A stretch of 42,230 bases of DNA from Pseudomonadota bacterium (GTDB lineage Bacteria > Pseudomonadota > Gammaproteobacteria > Burkholderiales > Burkholderiaceae_C): the NCBI GenBank assembly GCA_018240985.1, contig JAFEER010000267.1, positions 1 to 42,230 on the forward strand, read 5' to 3'. The notes beneath the pieces were generated by a model. The model had not been told where the DNA came from, ran no database searches, and worked only from the letters and a program-made list of their open reading frames with translations. This document shows positions 7,327 through 15,726 of the stretch, piece after piece; the first letter of the stretch is position 1; each line of letters starts with the position of its first letter. The position numbers and the translations under genes were made by a program.

Positions 7327-9984
7327 TCACGTCCAAAAATCCCTGCGGCACAGCCCACGCGCGGCGCACCAGTCGCACACGCTGCCCTCACCCAGCGCGG
7401 GCAGGGGCGCGCCGGCGGCGATGCGGTCGAAGTCGTGGCGGATGCCGGCCAGCAGCGCGTCGCGCAGCTGCTCGACGTCGGTTGCCTCGTAGGTCTTGGT
7501 CTCGCCGCGCTCGCCCACGTTGACGTAGGCGGCGCGCAGGCTTTGGCCCTGCTCTGGCATGAGGGCGGCGTAGAAGGCCAGCTGGGTGTCTTCGCTGCCC
7601 GCGTCCACGCGGGCCTTGGTGGCCTGGCTGCTCTCTGTTTTGTAGTCGATGACCAGGGTGGCGCTGCGGCCCTCGGCGTCGGTGGCTTCGTCGATGCGGT
7701 CAAGCTTGCCAACGAGCCGCAGGCTGCCTGCTTCAAGCCCCAGCGCTTGCTCTGCCTTGACCTCGGCCTGGGCGAACTGTGCGCCTGCGGCCTCGTGCTT
7801 CTGCAGCCAGGCCAGGTAGCCATCGCGCAGCTGCGGCCAGCCGCTGGCGTAGGGCAGGAAGTCGCTGCCGCTCAGGCCTAGCGCCTCGCGCGCCTGGGCG
7901 GCGGCGGCGTCCAGGCGGCGGCGGCGCTCGGCGGCGTCCTGCGTGGGTAATGCCAGCAAGTCCAGGTGAAAGCGCTGCAGCACCTCGTGCAGCCAGGTGC
8001 CGAAGTCGCTCTTGTCCACCTCTGCCTCCAGCTCGTCCTGCTCTTGCAGGCCGAGCTGACGCAGGGTGTAGAAGCGGTAGGGGCAGTGGCGCAGATCGGC
8101 GTAGGCCGAGGCGGACAGCTGGGCCACGGGCAGGCGCGCGCCCACGGGCTGGGGGTGCGGCGTGTCGCTGGCTTGCACGGCGCGCGTGAGGCGCGTATCG
8201 CTATTTGCTTGCGCCTCAAGGCCGGGCGGCAGCGCCAGCACCAGGGGGCTGGCCAGGAGCGGCTCACCGCCCTCGCTCTTGCGCCACAGCACGTCCACAT
8301 GGGGCGTTTGCAGTGCGGCGGTCCAGGCGGCGCGCTGGGCGGCCTCCAGCGTCTCGCGCAGGGGCAGGCCCAGGGACTGGCGCTGGGCCACAGTCCACTG
8401 GCCTGGCGGCTCGGGCGCGGCCTGCAGGCGCTTTTCATCGCAGCCGGGCAGCACCAGTGCGGCAAAGGGGCGCGCCAGGATTTGCTGCAAGGGCAGCACG
8501 ACCAGGTCGGGGGGCTGTTCCAGCAACCAATCGGGCTTGAAGCGGGTGGCTTCGAGCACCTGGTCGGCCCAGTGGCTGAAGTCGGCCAGCGACAGGCGGC
8601 GCCCTGCGCCTTCGGCGTCCTGCAGGCTGGTTTCGTGGCCATCGTTCAGGTGCAGCTCCAGCAGCACGCGCTCGCCCGCGTCGTCGTGCTGTAGGGCGGC
8701 CCATTGGCCGCCGGCCTGCAACAGCTGGCGCAGGGCCTGCAGCCAGTCGGCCAGCGGGCGCGCGGCGTGCAGCTGCGCGCGCAGGGCCTCGATCTGCGCC
8801 ATGGTGGCGGCAATGGCGGGACGGGTCTGGGCGCTGCCCTCGGCAGCGTTGACGGCGCTGCTCCAGCGGCTGATAGCGTTGCGGCGCAGCCATTGCTCCA
8901 GGGCGCGCTGGGCGGCTTCGGCGATCACCGGCACGCTTTTCAGCCAGTCGAGCACGGCGTCGCCGCTGGCGTCCCAGGCGCAGGCGCGCAACGCGGTCAT
9001 GACCTGGGCGGCGGCGCGGGTGGTGGACAGCGTCCAGCCGTTTTCGTCCTTGGCGGCCAGGCCTGCGCCCTGCAGCAGCGCGGTGATGCGCCGCACCAGT
9101 GCGCGGTCGGTGCTGGCCAGGGCCACGGGCACGCGGCCGGCCTGCACATGGGCGATGGCGCAGGCGGCGGCGCGCTGGGCCTCGTCCTCGGCGTCTTCTG
9201 CGGGGTGCAGGGCGATACTGGGGAGGCCCTCACCCCTGCCCTCTCCCCGAGGGAGAGGGAGAGGGTCAGCCCACAGTGGCAGCACCAGCGCACGCTCGCC
9301 CCAGGCAGTGCACAGGGCCTGCGTCATCGGATCGGGCTGAAAACCCTGCAGCAGCACCAGCGCATCCACGGCGCTGCGCACGCCCGGGGTGAACAGCACG
9401 TCCGTGGCATGGCGCGAGGCGGCCACCCATTCCAGCGCCAGGCGCGCCACGGCGGACTCATAGCGCAGCGCGCTGCCCTCGCCGGCCAGGCCTACGGCAT
9501 CGCGTTGCGCCAGCAGCCAGTCTGCGCGCTGCTCCGGCGCCACGGCCGCAGCCACGGGGGCCAGCTGCGCGGCGGCCTCCAGCAGCGGGGCGAGCAGCAT
9601 GCCCTGCTCCGCAGCCAGACCGGCACGCTCGAGCAGGGCGACGCCGGTGAAGCGGTCGCGCGCCACGTCGTGGGCATAGTCCAGGCCCTGGGGCGCAAAG
9701 CCGGCCAGCTGCTCGGCCCAGTTGCGCGTGGTCTCAAAGCGCGGCGCAAATCCGTCACCGTGCAGACGCAGCCATTGGCGCTGCGCCTCGGCCATGAGCT
9801 GGGCGTAGGGCACCAGCACCACGCAGCGTGCCGGATGCAGGCCCAGGCGCTGGATATGGGCCTGGACTGCCGCCAGGGTGCGCGCCCATGGGGCGCCAGC
9901 GGGATGAACATCGTTTTTTGCTATGGCTGTCATAGCGTCTGGCGGACGGGGCATAACCGCAGCTGGGGGATTGGTTTCTGTCAC
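7327..9984 (-). CDS. addB: PD-(D/E)XK nuclease family protein, AddB-like
   Basis: The 885-residue protein has a degenerate helicase-like N-terminal half without a Walker A motif and a C-terminal nuclease domain: GKLDRIDE, LVIDYKTE and QLAFYAAL. A cysteine in LRHCPYRFY together with VCDWCAARGLCRRDF at the extreme C terminus matches the four-cysteine iron-sulfur staple of AddB nucleases. It lies directly upstream of the AddA-like helicase on the same strand, an addBA operon. The start is probably GTG at 9984; in-frame ATGs lie 10 and 17 codons later and ribosome sites are weak. An in-frame palindromic repeat at 9239-9259 is embedded in the coding sequence. Confidence 0.88.
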   Translation of the reverse strand: MTETNPPAAVMPRPPDAMTAIAKNDVHPAGAPWARTLAAVQAHIQRLGLHPARCVVLVPYAQLMAEAQRQWLRLHGDGFAPRFETTRNWAEQLAGFAPQGLDYAHDVARDRFTGVALLERAGLAAEQGMLLAPLLEAAAQLAPVAAAVAPEQRADWLLAQRDAVGLAGEGSALRYESAVARLALEWVAASRHATDVLFTPGVRSAVDALVLLQGFQPDPMTQALCTAWGERALVLPLWADPLPLPRGEGRGEGLPSIALHPAEDAEDEAQRAAACAIAHVQAGRVPVALASTDRALVRRITALLQGAGLAAKDENGWTLSTTRAAAQVMTALRACAWDASGDAVLDWLKSVPVIAEAAQRALEQWLRRNAISRWSSAVNAAEGSAQTRPAIAATMAQIEALRAQLHAARPLADWLQALRQLLQAGGQWAALQHDDAGERVLLELHLNDGHETSLQDAEGAGRRLSLADFSHWADQVLEATRFKPDWLLEQPPDLVVLPLQQILARPFAALVLPGCDEKRLQAAPEPPGQWTVAQRQSLGLPLRETLEAAQRAAWTAALQTPHVDVLWRKSEGGEPLLASPLVLALPPGLEAQANSDTRLTRAVQASDTPHPQPVGARLPVAQLSASAYADLRHCPYRFYTLRQLGLQEQDELEAEVDKSDFGTWLHEVLQRFHLDLLALPTQDAAERRRRLDAAAAQAREALGLSGSDFLPYASGWPQLRDGYLAWLQKHEAAGAQFAQAEVKAEQALGLEAGSLRLVGKLDRIDEATDAEGRSATLVIDYKTESSQATKARVDAGSEDTQLAFYAALMPEQGQSLRAAYVNVGERGETKTYEATDVEQLRDALLAGIRHDFDRIAAGAPLPALGEGSVCDWCAARGLCRRDFWT
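9226..9273. repeat. Palindromic intergenic-type repeat inside addB
   Basis: CCCTCTCCC at 9239-9247 is the reverse complement of 9251-9259 with a three-base loop, flanked by CCCTCACCCC and GAGAGGGTC. The same kind of sequence occurs in the repeat elements at 22420 and 36044. In addB it is read in frame as a PLPRGEGRGEG insert. Confidence 0.65.
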
Positions 9985-10037
9985 AATGACCCGAATTTAA
10001 CCTCTGTCCCATCTGCCAAAACACAAGGAATCCTCCC

Positions 10038-10370
10038 ATGGCCAGCGATCTCATCAAGCAACTGTCTGATGCCAGCTTTGAAGCCGACGTGCTCAAGTCC
10101 TCCACCCCCGTGCTGGTGGACTACTGGGCCGAGTGGTGCGGCCCGTGCAAGATGATCGCTCCCATCCTGGACGACGTGGCCAGCGCCTACCAGGGCAAGC
10201 TGCAAGTGGCCAAGATGAACGTGGACGACAACCGCGAGATCCCGGCCAAGTACGGCATCCGCGGCATTCCCACGCTGATGCTGTTCAAAGACGGCCAGCT
10301 GGCCGCGACCAAGGTGGGCGCCCTGAGCAAGGCACAGCTGAGCGCCTTCATCGACCAGCAGCTCGGCTAA
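10038..10370 (+). CDS. trxA: Thioredoxin 1
   Basis: The 110-residue protein is a full-length thioredoxin with the WCGPCK active site (Cys34 and Cys37), the conserved cis-proline loop [10 protein letters not shown] and the typical DYWAEW lead-in. It reduces disulfides in cytosolic proteins such as ribonucleotide reductase and PAPS reductase, and is recycled by thioredoxin reductase. An AAGGA ribosome site precedes the ATG. It is divergent from addB with only 53 bases between. In many betaproteobacteria trxA is followed by rho; here it is followed by a scar with a broken parA. Confidence 0.96.
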   Translation: MASDLIKQLSDASFEADVLKSSTPVLVDYWAEWCGPCKMIAPILDDVASAYQGKLQVAKMNVDDNREIPAKYGIRGIPTLMLFKDGQLAATKVGALSKAQLSAFIDQQLG

Positions 10371-10380
10371 AACCTGTGCA

Positions 10381-10412
10381 CGCTGGCCAACCCTGCGCGA
10401 GGCTGGCCAGCG
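10381..10412 (+). terminator. Possible hairpin after trxA
   Basis: CGCTGGCC at 10381-10388 is the reverse complement of 10405-10412, starting ten bases past the trxA stop. The loop is 16 bases and no T-run follows, so it may only be a transcript-stabilising or Rho-linked structure. Confidence 0.3.
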
Positions 10413-10734
10413 CCTCCCGACTGGAGCGTTGTTCCAGCACTGCAAAAAGCACCATGGATTCTGGGTAGCGGCGTATCCGGTGGACAAGGTCAGCAAGCCT
10501 GACCACGTGGCCCCAAGATGTCCCGCGGCACTGTTTCGCTATTCATCTCCCACCTCCCGCTGCAAGCTGATTGCGCAGTCATGAACTGGGACGTCCCACG
10601 TAGTCCACGCAGTCAATAGCTTGCTAAATACTTCTTCACTACCTCGGCGCCAGGTAAGACCTGTTGCGGCCTGTCGTGATGAAGTGGCCCATGGCGTGCG
10701 GCACGTGCGCAAGGCCGCAATTTCGTAAAAATTG

Positions 10735-10761
10735 CCATAAAAATACCAGTCATTTTTATGG
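10735..10761. repeat. AT-rich inverted repeat, 10-bp arms
   Basis: CCATAAAAAT (10735-10744) and ATTTTTATGG (10752-10761) are exact reverse complements around a 7-base loop. An AAAAATACCAG segment recurs at about 10820. Function unknown; it could be a terminator or a binding site of the lost element. Confidence 0.5.
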
Positions 10762-10835
10762 AAAGCCCGACAGGCCATGACCATGCGCATCAGGCCATGC
10801 TCAGCTTCGTGAGAGAGAGAAAAATACCAGGACAG

Positions 10836-10964
10836 TCAAGACTGGGCATCTGCGTCAATCAGTAGGACGCGATAGCCGATGTCTGCCAGAAGTCCGCCAA
10901 GATTGGCGGCAATGGTTGTCTTGCCTACGCCGCCTTTCGTGGCGAGCACACCGATAACAAGCAT
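10836..10964 (-). pseudogene. parA: Truncated ParA-family ATPase (ICE-type), 5' fragment
   Basis: From the ATG at 10964 the frame reads [20 protein letters not shown] and continues through a [18 protein letters not shown] segment, then stops at TGA 10836-10838 after 42 residues. The deviant Walker A KGGVGKTT and the LLIDADAQ switch I region identify a ParA ATPase of the kind carried by integrative conjugative elements; a complete protein would exceed 250 residues. Beyond the stop the same frame stays open to 10539 and the first residues (LSWYFSLSHEAEHGL) still look like a ParA continuation, so an in-frame nonsense mutation followed by divergent sequence is likely. No parB or other ICE gene is nearby. 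Confidence 0.75.
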
Positions 10965-11027
10965 TTTGACCTCGCTGGACTATGGTTAGAACCACAGCCC
11001 AACGACGGACTGAGATTGCATTGAACT

Positions 11028-11049
11028 TGAAAAAAGGGCTCCAGCCCTT
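11028..11049 (-). terminator. Terminator-like hairpin on the minus strand
   Basis: Read on the minus strand, AAGGGCT-GG-AGCCCTT is followed at once by a run of T residues. It would stop transcription entering parA from the direction of the bufferin promoter region. Confidence 0.45.
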
Positions 11050-11141
11050 CATCAAAACCCGAACCAACGGCAGCGCGTCTGCCCCTCGTTGAGCGGCACA
11101 CGCGTTTCACGCTGCCGGGCGTCCGATATTTCAGGACGGCT

Positions 11142-11167
11142 GTAACCACGGACTGAGCACGCGCGAA
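11142..11167 (+). promoter_or_regulatory. Candidate ECF sigma-F-type promoter of the bufferin operon
   Basis: GTAACC at 11142-11147 is followed by exactly 16 bases and then CGAA at 11164-11167. This matches the GTAACC-N16-CGAA promoter I recall for Caulobacter SigF. It lies 55 bases upstream of the bufA-like start, and the last two genes of the operon encode a SigF-like sigma factor and NrsF-like anti-sigma, which implies positive autoregulation. Confidence 0.65.
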
Positions 11168-11221
11168 CTAACCCTCGTATCCGCCTTGGATACGTTCACA
11201 TTCCGCCTCCGGAGAAACACC

Positions 11222-11533
11222 ATGTCCACACGCGTCGTCGTCACTTCCGCCATGCTCGCCACCGCCCTGGCCGGCGTATTCGCCACCGTCGCCCAGGCCG
11301 CGCCCTTGAACCCAGACGAAGTCAAGGCCGCCATGGCCGCCAAGAAGGAAAAATGCTATGGCGTGGCGCTCAAGGGCCAGAACGACTGCGCCGCCGGCCC
11401 CGGCACCACCTGCCAGGGCACATCGACCATGGACTTCCAGGGCAACGCGTGGAAGTTCGTGCGCGGCGGCACCTGCACCGGTATCCAGGTGCCTGGCGGC
11501 GGCCAAGGCTCGCTGACTCCGATCAAGTCTTGA
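11222..11533 (+). CDS. bufA: DUF2282 precursor peptide, bufferin BufA1-like
   Basis: The 103-residue protein has a signal peptide (residues 1-26, cleavage after VAQA) and a short mature part with four cysteines at 45, 56, 64 and 85 in the contexts EKCYG, NDCAAG, TTCQG and GTCTG. This spacing is typical of DUF2282 bufferin precursors, ribosomally made peptides whose cysteines are converted to thiooxazoles by a DUF692 enzyme and which bind copper in the periplasm. A GGAG ribosome site (11211-11214) supports the ATG at 11222. It is the first gene of a six-gene operon, and the next gene is the DUF692 enzyme. Copper as the natural ligand is inferred from the family. Confidence 0.88.
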   Translation: MSTRVVVTSAMLATALAGVFATVAQAAPLNPDEVKAAMAAKKEKCYGVALKGQNDCAAGPGTTCQGTSTMDFQGNAWKFVRGGTCTGIQVPGGGQGSLTPIKS

Positions 11534-11554
11534 ACCGCAACAGGGAGGATCATC

Positions 11555-12436
11555 ATGGCCGCCGACCGTTGCGCGCTCCAGCCAGCCACGCCGACGGTCG
11601 GCGTCGGCTTCAAGCCTGAGCACCTCGAGCAGATCCTGGCCGACCCCTCGGGGCCGGATCTCTTCGAGGTGCACGCCGAGAACTACATGGGCGCCGGCGG
11701 CCCGCCGCACCACCGGCTGGGTGCGCTGCGCGAGCGCTTTGCGCTCTCGGTGCATGGTGTGTGCCTGTCCATCGGTGGCCCGTGCGGCCTCGACGCCGCC
11801 CACCTGGCGCGCTTTAGCGAGGTGGTGCGGCGCTGGCAGCCCGCGCTGGTGTCGGAGCACCTGGCCTGGTCTACCCACGCCGGGGTGTTCTACAACGACC
11901 TGCTGCCCCTGCCCTATACCCGCGCCACGCTGGGCACCGTGTGCGCCCACATCGACCAGGTGCAGCACGCCATCGGGCGCACGCTGCTGCTGGAAAACCC
12001 CGCCACCTACGTCGCGTTCGCCTCGTCCACGCTGAGCGAGACCGAGTTCCTGCGCGCCGTAGCGCGGCGCACCGGCTGCGGCCTGCTGCTGGACGTCAGC
12101 AACGCTTTCGTCGCCGCGACCAACCACGGCCGCCCGGTGCAGGACTATCTGGATGACTTTCCGTTGGATTGCGTGGGCGAGGTTCATCTGGCAGGCTACA
12201 GCGAGCAGTGCGACGACGAGGGCGCGCCGCTGTTGATCGACAGCCACGACAGCCTCGTGTCGGGCACCGTCTGGGCGCTGTATGAGGGCCTGGTCACCCG
12301 CATGGGGCCGCGACCGACGGTGGTCGAATGGGACAGCGCGCTGCCGGACTGGCCCGTGCTGCGCGCGCAGGCGCTGCGGGCGCGGGGGATCATGGCTGCG
12401 GCAGCGCCCCACCAGGAGTTGCGCCATGCGGCCTGA
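11555..12436 (+). CDS. bufB: DUF692 family multinuclear non-heme iron oxidase, BufB-like
   Basis: The 293-residue protein has the DUF692/MNIO TIM-barrel signature: [60 protein letters not shown] and VVEWDS, which together supply the His, Glu, Asp and Asn ligands of the iron centre. MNIO enzymes modify cysteines in short precursor peptides; BufB homologues act on DUF2282 peptides together with a DUF2063 partner. The ATG has AGGGAGG seven bases upstream. It lies 21 bases after the precursor gene, and its 3' end overlaps the BufC-like gene by 11 bases, as expected for a stoichiometric pair. Confidence 0.93.
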   Translation: MAADRCALQPATPTVGVGFKPEHLEQILADPSGPDLFEVHAENYMGAGGPPHHRLGALRERFALSVHGVCLSIGGPCGLDAAHLARFSEVVRRWQPALVSEHLAWSTHAGVFYNDLLPLPYTRATLGTVCAHIDQVQHAIGRTLLLENPATYVAFASSTLSETEFLRAVARRTGCGLLLDVSNAFVAATNHGRPVQDYLDDFPLDCVGEVHLAGYSEQCDDEGAPLLIDSHDSLVSGTVWALYEGLVTRMGPRPTVVEWDSALPDWPVLRAQALRARGIMAAAAPHQELRHAA

Positions 12437-13211
12437 ATCACTTCAGCGCGCGCCCGACTGGCGCGCCGCCTTCACCCCGGGCCTGCTCGATGCCCGCCGC
12501 GCCGCACCGCAGGGCGTGGTCGCGCACGCCGGCAAGGGCGTGGTGCGGCGCTTCAACGTGTACCGCAACAACGTCATGTCCAGCCTGGTCGCGGCACTGG
12601 CCGCCATTTATCCGGCGGTGCAGCGCATCGTCGGCGGCGACGAGTTTGGCGCACTGGCGCGGGCCTACATCCGCGCCACGCCGCCCAGCTCACCCCTGTT
12701 GTTCGAATACGGGCGCGGCTTCGCGGCCTTCATCGAAGCGCATGAAGGGGCCCGCGGTGATCCGGCGCTGGCCGATGTCGCGCGCATCGAGCGCGCCTGG
12801 CTGGACGCCTATCACGCGGCCGACGCACCCGTGCTGGGTGCCGATGCGCTGGCGGCGGTCGACCCGGCAGCGCTGGCTGGGCTGCGCCTGCGCGCCCATC
12901 CGGCCGCGCGCATCGTGCGCTCGCGCCATGCGGCGCTGGATCTTTTCACGCGGCACCGTGCGCTCGCCGCGGCCGCCACGTCCGCGCCCTATGTGGCGCA
13001 GGACACGCTGATCACTCGCCCCGAGCAGGAGGTGATCGCCTCGCGCCTGCCCGCGGGTGCTGCGACTTTTCTCGCGGCGCTGATCGACGGCGCGGCCCTG
13101 GGCGCCGCGGCCGAAGCGGCCTGGGCGGACGAGCAAGCCTTCGATCTCGAACTCAACCTGGCCGGCCTGCTGAGTGCCGGCGTGTTCACGGGCATTCAAA
13201 AGGAGACTTGA
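12426..13211 (+). CDS. bufC: DUF2063 family protein, BufC-like partner of the MNIO enzyme
   Basis: The 261-residue protein has the DUF2063 (putative DNA-binding domain) N-terminal signature: an LLDARR helix, [14 protein letters not shown], then [14 protein letters not shown], followed by [14 protein letters not shown]. The C-terminal half is a mixed domain with an ITRPEQEV segment. In bufferin operons this protein delivers the precursor to the MNIO enzyme, although the family was first annotated as DNA-binding. The start at 12426 lies inside the end of bufB and the frame fits the family start ([12 protein letters not shown]). It ends just before the doxX start. Confidence 0.88.
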   Translation: MRPESLQRAPDWRAAFTPGLLDARRAAPQGVVAHAGKGVVRRFNVYRNNVMSSLVAALAAIYPAVQRIVGGDEFGALARAYIRATPPSSPLLFEYGRGFAAFIEAHEGARGDPALADVARIERAWLDAYHAADAPVLGADALAAVDPAALAGLRLRAHPAARIVRSRHAALDLFTRHRALAAAATSAPYVAQDTLITRPEQEVIASRLPAGAATFLAALIDGAALGAAAEAAWADEQAFDLELNLAGLLSAGVFTGIQKET

Positions 13212-13213
13212 TC

Positions 13214-13741
13214 ATGCGCACCCCGACCCACCCCGCGCAGCACTCTGCGGCGTCGCCCCGGCGCGCCCTGCCGGCGCAGGCCCGCGCCGCGCTGCAATGG
13301 CTGGCCGCACCCTGGCTGGCGCAGCTGGCGCTGCGCGTCGCGCTGGCGGTTCCTTTCTGGCGCTCGGGCCATCTCAAGTGGGACGGGCTGTTCCAGCTCA
13401 ATGACACCGCGATCGCCCTGTTCGAGGACCTTCAGCTGCACCTGCCTGGCGGCCCCTATCACTACCCGGCGCCCGCGCTGTTCGCCTTTTTGTCGGGCTG
13501 CATGGAAATCGGCTTACCGGTGCTGCTGGTGCTCGGCCTGGGCACGCGCTTTGCCGCGCTGGGGCTGCTGTTGATGACGGGCGTCATCGAGCTCACGGTG
13601 CCGGACGGCTGGCCAATCCACCTCACCTGGGCGGCCATGGCGCTGGGCATCATGGCCTGGGGTCCGGGCGCGCTGGCCATCGATCGCTGGCTGGGTGATT
13701 GTGCGCCACGCGCAGTCGGCGGGACTGAACCCAGCGCCTGA
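13214..13741 (+). CDS. DoxX family membrane protein
   Basis: The 175-residue protein has four hydrophobic segments after a soluble N-terminus of about 40 residues and the DoxX-like features [45 protein letters not shown] and LTWAAMALG. DoxX proteins are small inner-membrane proteins tied to redox or thiol stress; in bufferin-type operons one is often present, perhaps supplying electrons or quinone contact. The ATG at 13214 has AGGAG eight bases upstream, three bases after the bufC stop. Its precise job here is unknown. Confidence 0.88.
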   Translation: MRTPTHPAQHSAASPRRALPAQARAALQWLAAPWLAQLALRVALAVPFWRSGHLKWDGLFQLNDTAIALFEDLQLHLPGGPYHYPAPALFAFLSGCMEIGLPVLLVLGLGTRFAALGLLLMTGVIELTVPDGWPIHLTWAAMALGIMAWGPGALAIDRWLGDCAPRAVGGTEPSA

Positions 13742-13856
13742 ACACCTGGAGCCTGGCATGTTCACGCAAGCCTTGCATGGACTCGATCTGGCGCCAGACT
13801 GGCCGGGATCGGCAGACAATGCGGCCGTGGCGCTGCCGTGCCGCGCGAAGCTGACC

Positions 13857-14429
13857 ATGTTTGCCCCATCGCCCAGCGAAACCTCGCCCGTCGAAGCCCG
13901 CTTGCGCGCGCTGCTGTTGGCCGCGCAGGACGGGGACGCCAAGGCCTACCAGGCGTTCCTGCAGGCGCTGGGCGCGCACCTGCGGCCCTTCCTGCGCCGG
14001 CGCCTGCCCACCCTGGCCGACGAGGTCGAGGATCTGGTGCAGGAAGTGCTGATGGCGGTGCACAATGCGCGCCACACCTACGCGCCCGACCAGCCGCTCA
14101 CGGCGTGGGTGCATGCCATCGCGCGCTACAAGATGGTGGACTTTCTGCGCCACCGCGCGCATCGACAGGCACTGCACGAACCGCTGGAGGACTATGCCGA
14201 CGACCTGTTTGCCGCATCCGACGAGGAGGCCGCGCAGGCGCAGCGCGACGTCGAGAAGCTGCTGGCCGAACTGCCCGACCGGCACCGCCTGCCCATCGTG
14301 CACGTCAAGCTGCAGGGCTTGTCGGTGCGCCAGGCGGCCCAGCTCACGGGCTATTCCGAATCGGCCGTCAAGGTCGGCATCCACCGCGGACTCAAGGCGC
14401 TGGCAGCGAAAATCAGGGCCAGACCATGA
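13857..14429 (+). CDS. ECF RNA polymerase sigma factor, SigF-like
   Basis: From 13857 the protein has 190 residues and a standard ECF layout. Region 2 includes [23 protein letters not shown], and [17 protein letters not shown]; region 4 ends in [32 protein letters not shown]. It should direct transcription from GTAACC/CGAA promoters, including the one before bufA. An in-frame ATG at 13758 with GGAG six bases upstream would add 33 residues of low-complexity sequence; I prefer 13857 because family members begin shortly before the first sigma helix. It overlaps the anti-sigma gene by four bases (ATGA), typical of a sigma/anti-sigma pair. Confidence 0.9.
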   Translation: MFAPSPSETSPVEARLRALLLAAQDGDAKAYQAFLQALGAHLRPFLRRRLPTLADEVEDLVQEVLMAVHNARHTYAPDQPLTAWVHAIARYKMVDFLRHRAHRQALHEPLEDYADDLFAASDEEAAQAQRDVEKLLAELPDRHRLPIVHVKLQGLSVRQAAQLTGYSESAVKVGIHRGLKALAAKIRARP

Positions 14430-15067
14430 ACACCAACGAGCTGATCCAAATGCTTGCGGCCGGCGTTGCGCCGGTGCCGCGTCCGGCGTTTGCGCGCCGC
14501 TACGCCCGCGCCATGGCGCTGGGCGCCTTGGGCTCCGTCCTGCTGATGGCGCTGGTGTTCGGCGTGCGCCCCGATCTGGGCCAGATGTGGGTCACCCCCA
14601 TGTTCTGGGCCAAATTGGCATTCCCGCTGGCCATGGCCGCAGCCGTGTGGCCGCTGGTGCTGCGGCTGTCGCGCCCCGGCGCGCGGGTGGGTTGGCGCGC
14701 CGGCTTGCTGGCCGTGCCGCTGCTCACCGTCTGGCTGGCGGCCGCCGGCATGCTGGCGCAGGCGCCTGCGGCCGAGCGGCTGGCGCTGATCCTGGGCAGC
14801 ACCTGGCGCAGCTGCCCGTTCAACATCACACTGCTGTCACTGCCGACCTTCATCGGCGCCTGCTGGGCCATGAAAGGCCTGGCCCCCACGCATCTGCGTG
14901 CCGCCGGAGCGGCCGCCGGACTTCTTGCCAGCGCCGTCGCAACGATAGCCTACTGCCTGCACTGCCCCGAAATGAGCGTGGCGTTCTGGGCCGTCTGGTA
15001 CCTGCTGGGCATGCTGCTGCCGGCCGTGCTGGGGGCGCTGCTGGGGCCGCGGCTGCTGCGCTGGTGA
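14426..15067 (+). CDS. DUF1109 family anti-sigma factor, NrsF-like
   Basis: The 213-residue protein is a six-helix membrane protein of the DUF1109/NrsF family, with a short cytoplasmic N-terminus ([10 protein letters not shown]) that should hold the sigma factor. Cysteines occur in WRSCPFN and in AYCLHCPEM in periplasm-facing loops; in Caulobacter NrsF conserved cysteines are needed for release of SigF by heavy metals. Overlap with the sigma gene (ATGA) supports coupling. The pairing suggests that the bufferin operon responds to metal or thiol stress at the membrane. Confidence 0.88.
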   Translation: MNTNELIQMLAAGVAPVPRPAFARRYARAMALGALGSVLLMALVFGVRPDLGQMWVTPMFWAKLAFPLAMAAAVWPLVLRLSRPGARVGWRAGLLAVPLLTVWLAAAGMLAQAPAAERLALILGSTWRSCPFNITLLSLPTFIGACWAMKGLAPTHLRAAGAAAGLLASAVATIAYCLHCPEMSVAFWAVWYLLGMLLPAVLGALLGPRLLRW

Positions 15068-15162
15068 ATGCGGCTGGCAAACACTTTGTTAGATCGCAAG
15101 GCGGTATTTGGGAGGTACCGTAGCAGGAAGGAAACACTTTCCTATCCGGCACAATGTCGATC

Positions 15163-15594
15163 ATGAGACTCCTGCACACCATGCTGCGCGTTGGCAATCT
15201 CCAGCGCTCCATCGACTTCTACACCCAGGTGCTGGGCATGCAATTGCTGCGCACCTCGGAGAACCCCGAGTACAAATACTCTCTCGCCTTTCTCGGCTTC
15301 GAGGGCGGCAACCCCGGCCAGGCAGAGATCGAGCTAACCTACAACTGGGGCGTCGAGAGCTACGAAATGGGCACGGCCTATGGCCATATTGCCCTGGGCG
15401 TGCCCGATGCCTATGCGGCCTGCGAAAAGATCAAGACGGCCGGCGGCCAGGTCACACGCGAGGCCGGCCCTGTCAAGGGCGGCACCACCGTCATCGCCTT
15501 CGTTACCGACCCTGATGGCTACAAGATCGAGCTGATCCAGAGGGGGCCAACAAGCAACCCAGTCGCCACAAACGATCCGCTGCGCAGCGCCTGA
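15163..15594 (+). CDS. gloA: Lactoylglutathione lyase (glyoxalase I)
   Basis: The 143-residue protein aligns along its length with E. coli Glo[36 protein letters not shown], then [15 protein letters not shown] and [10 protein letters not shown]. The metal ligands are His5, Glu57, His75 and Glu123, all present. It isomerises the methylglyoxal-glutathione hemithioacetal to S-lactoylglutathione, normally with nickel in this type. The ATG at 15163 is preferred because it reproduces the family start; an in-frame ATG at 15154 is possible. It stands alone after the bufferin operon. Confidence 0.96.
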   Translation: MRLLHTMLRVGNLQRSIDFYTQVLGMQLLRTSENPEYKYSLAFLGFEGGNPGQAEIELTYNWGVESYEMGTAYGHIALGVPDAYAACEKIKTAGGQVTREAGPVKGGTTVIAFVTDPDGYKIELIQRGPTSNPVATNDPLRSA

Positions 15595-15726
15595 ATCGGC
15601 ATTGAGGCCGCCGTCACAGGCGCCCTCCTCCACACCACCTCACAGGCCAGCTTGCACCCGGAGGTTCGTAGAAGCGCAGAGCACCAAAGGCAACCTGGAG
15701 CCAAAAAGCGAGGGGCGGATCTGGAT

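Larger units (their letters stand above)
10371..11140. other. Scar region between trxA and the bufferin operon
   Basis: No intact gene is visible. It contains the 5' part of an ICE-type parA on the minus strand (10836-10964), an AT-rich inverted repeat with 10-bp arms (CCATAAAAAT, 10735-10744 with 10752-10761), and a minus-strand terminator-like hairpin (11028-11049). It looks like the residue of an excised or decayed mobile element. Confidence 0.5.

Noticed and set aside
10539..10790. Minus-strand 83-codon frame downstream of the parA fragment
   Set aside because: It is in the parA frame after the stop codon and may be a decayed continuation; apart from the first residues nothing resembles a known protein, so it is not called separately.
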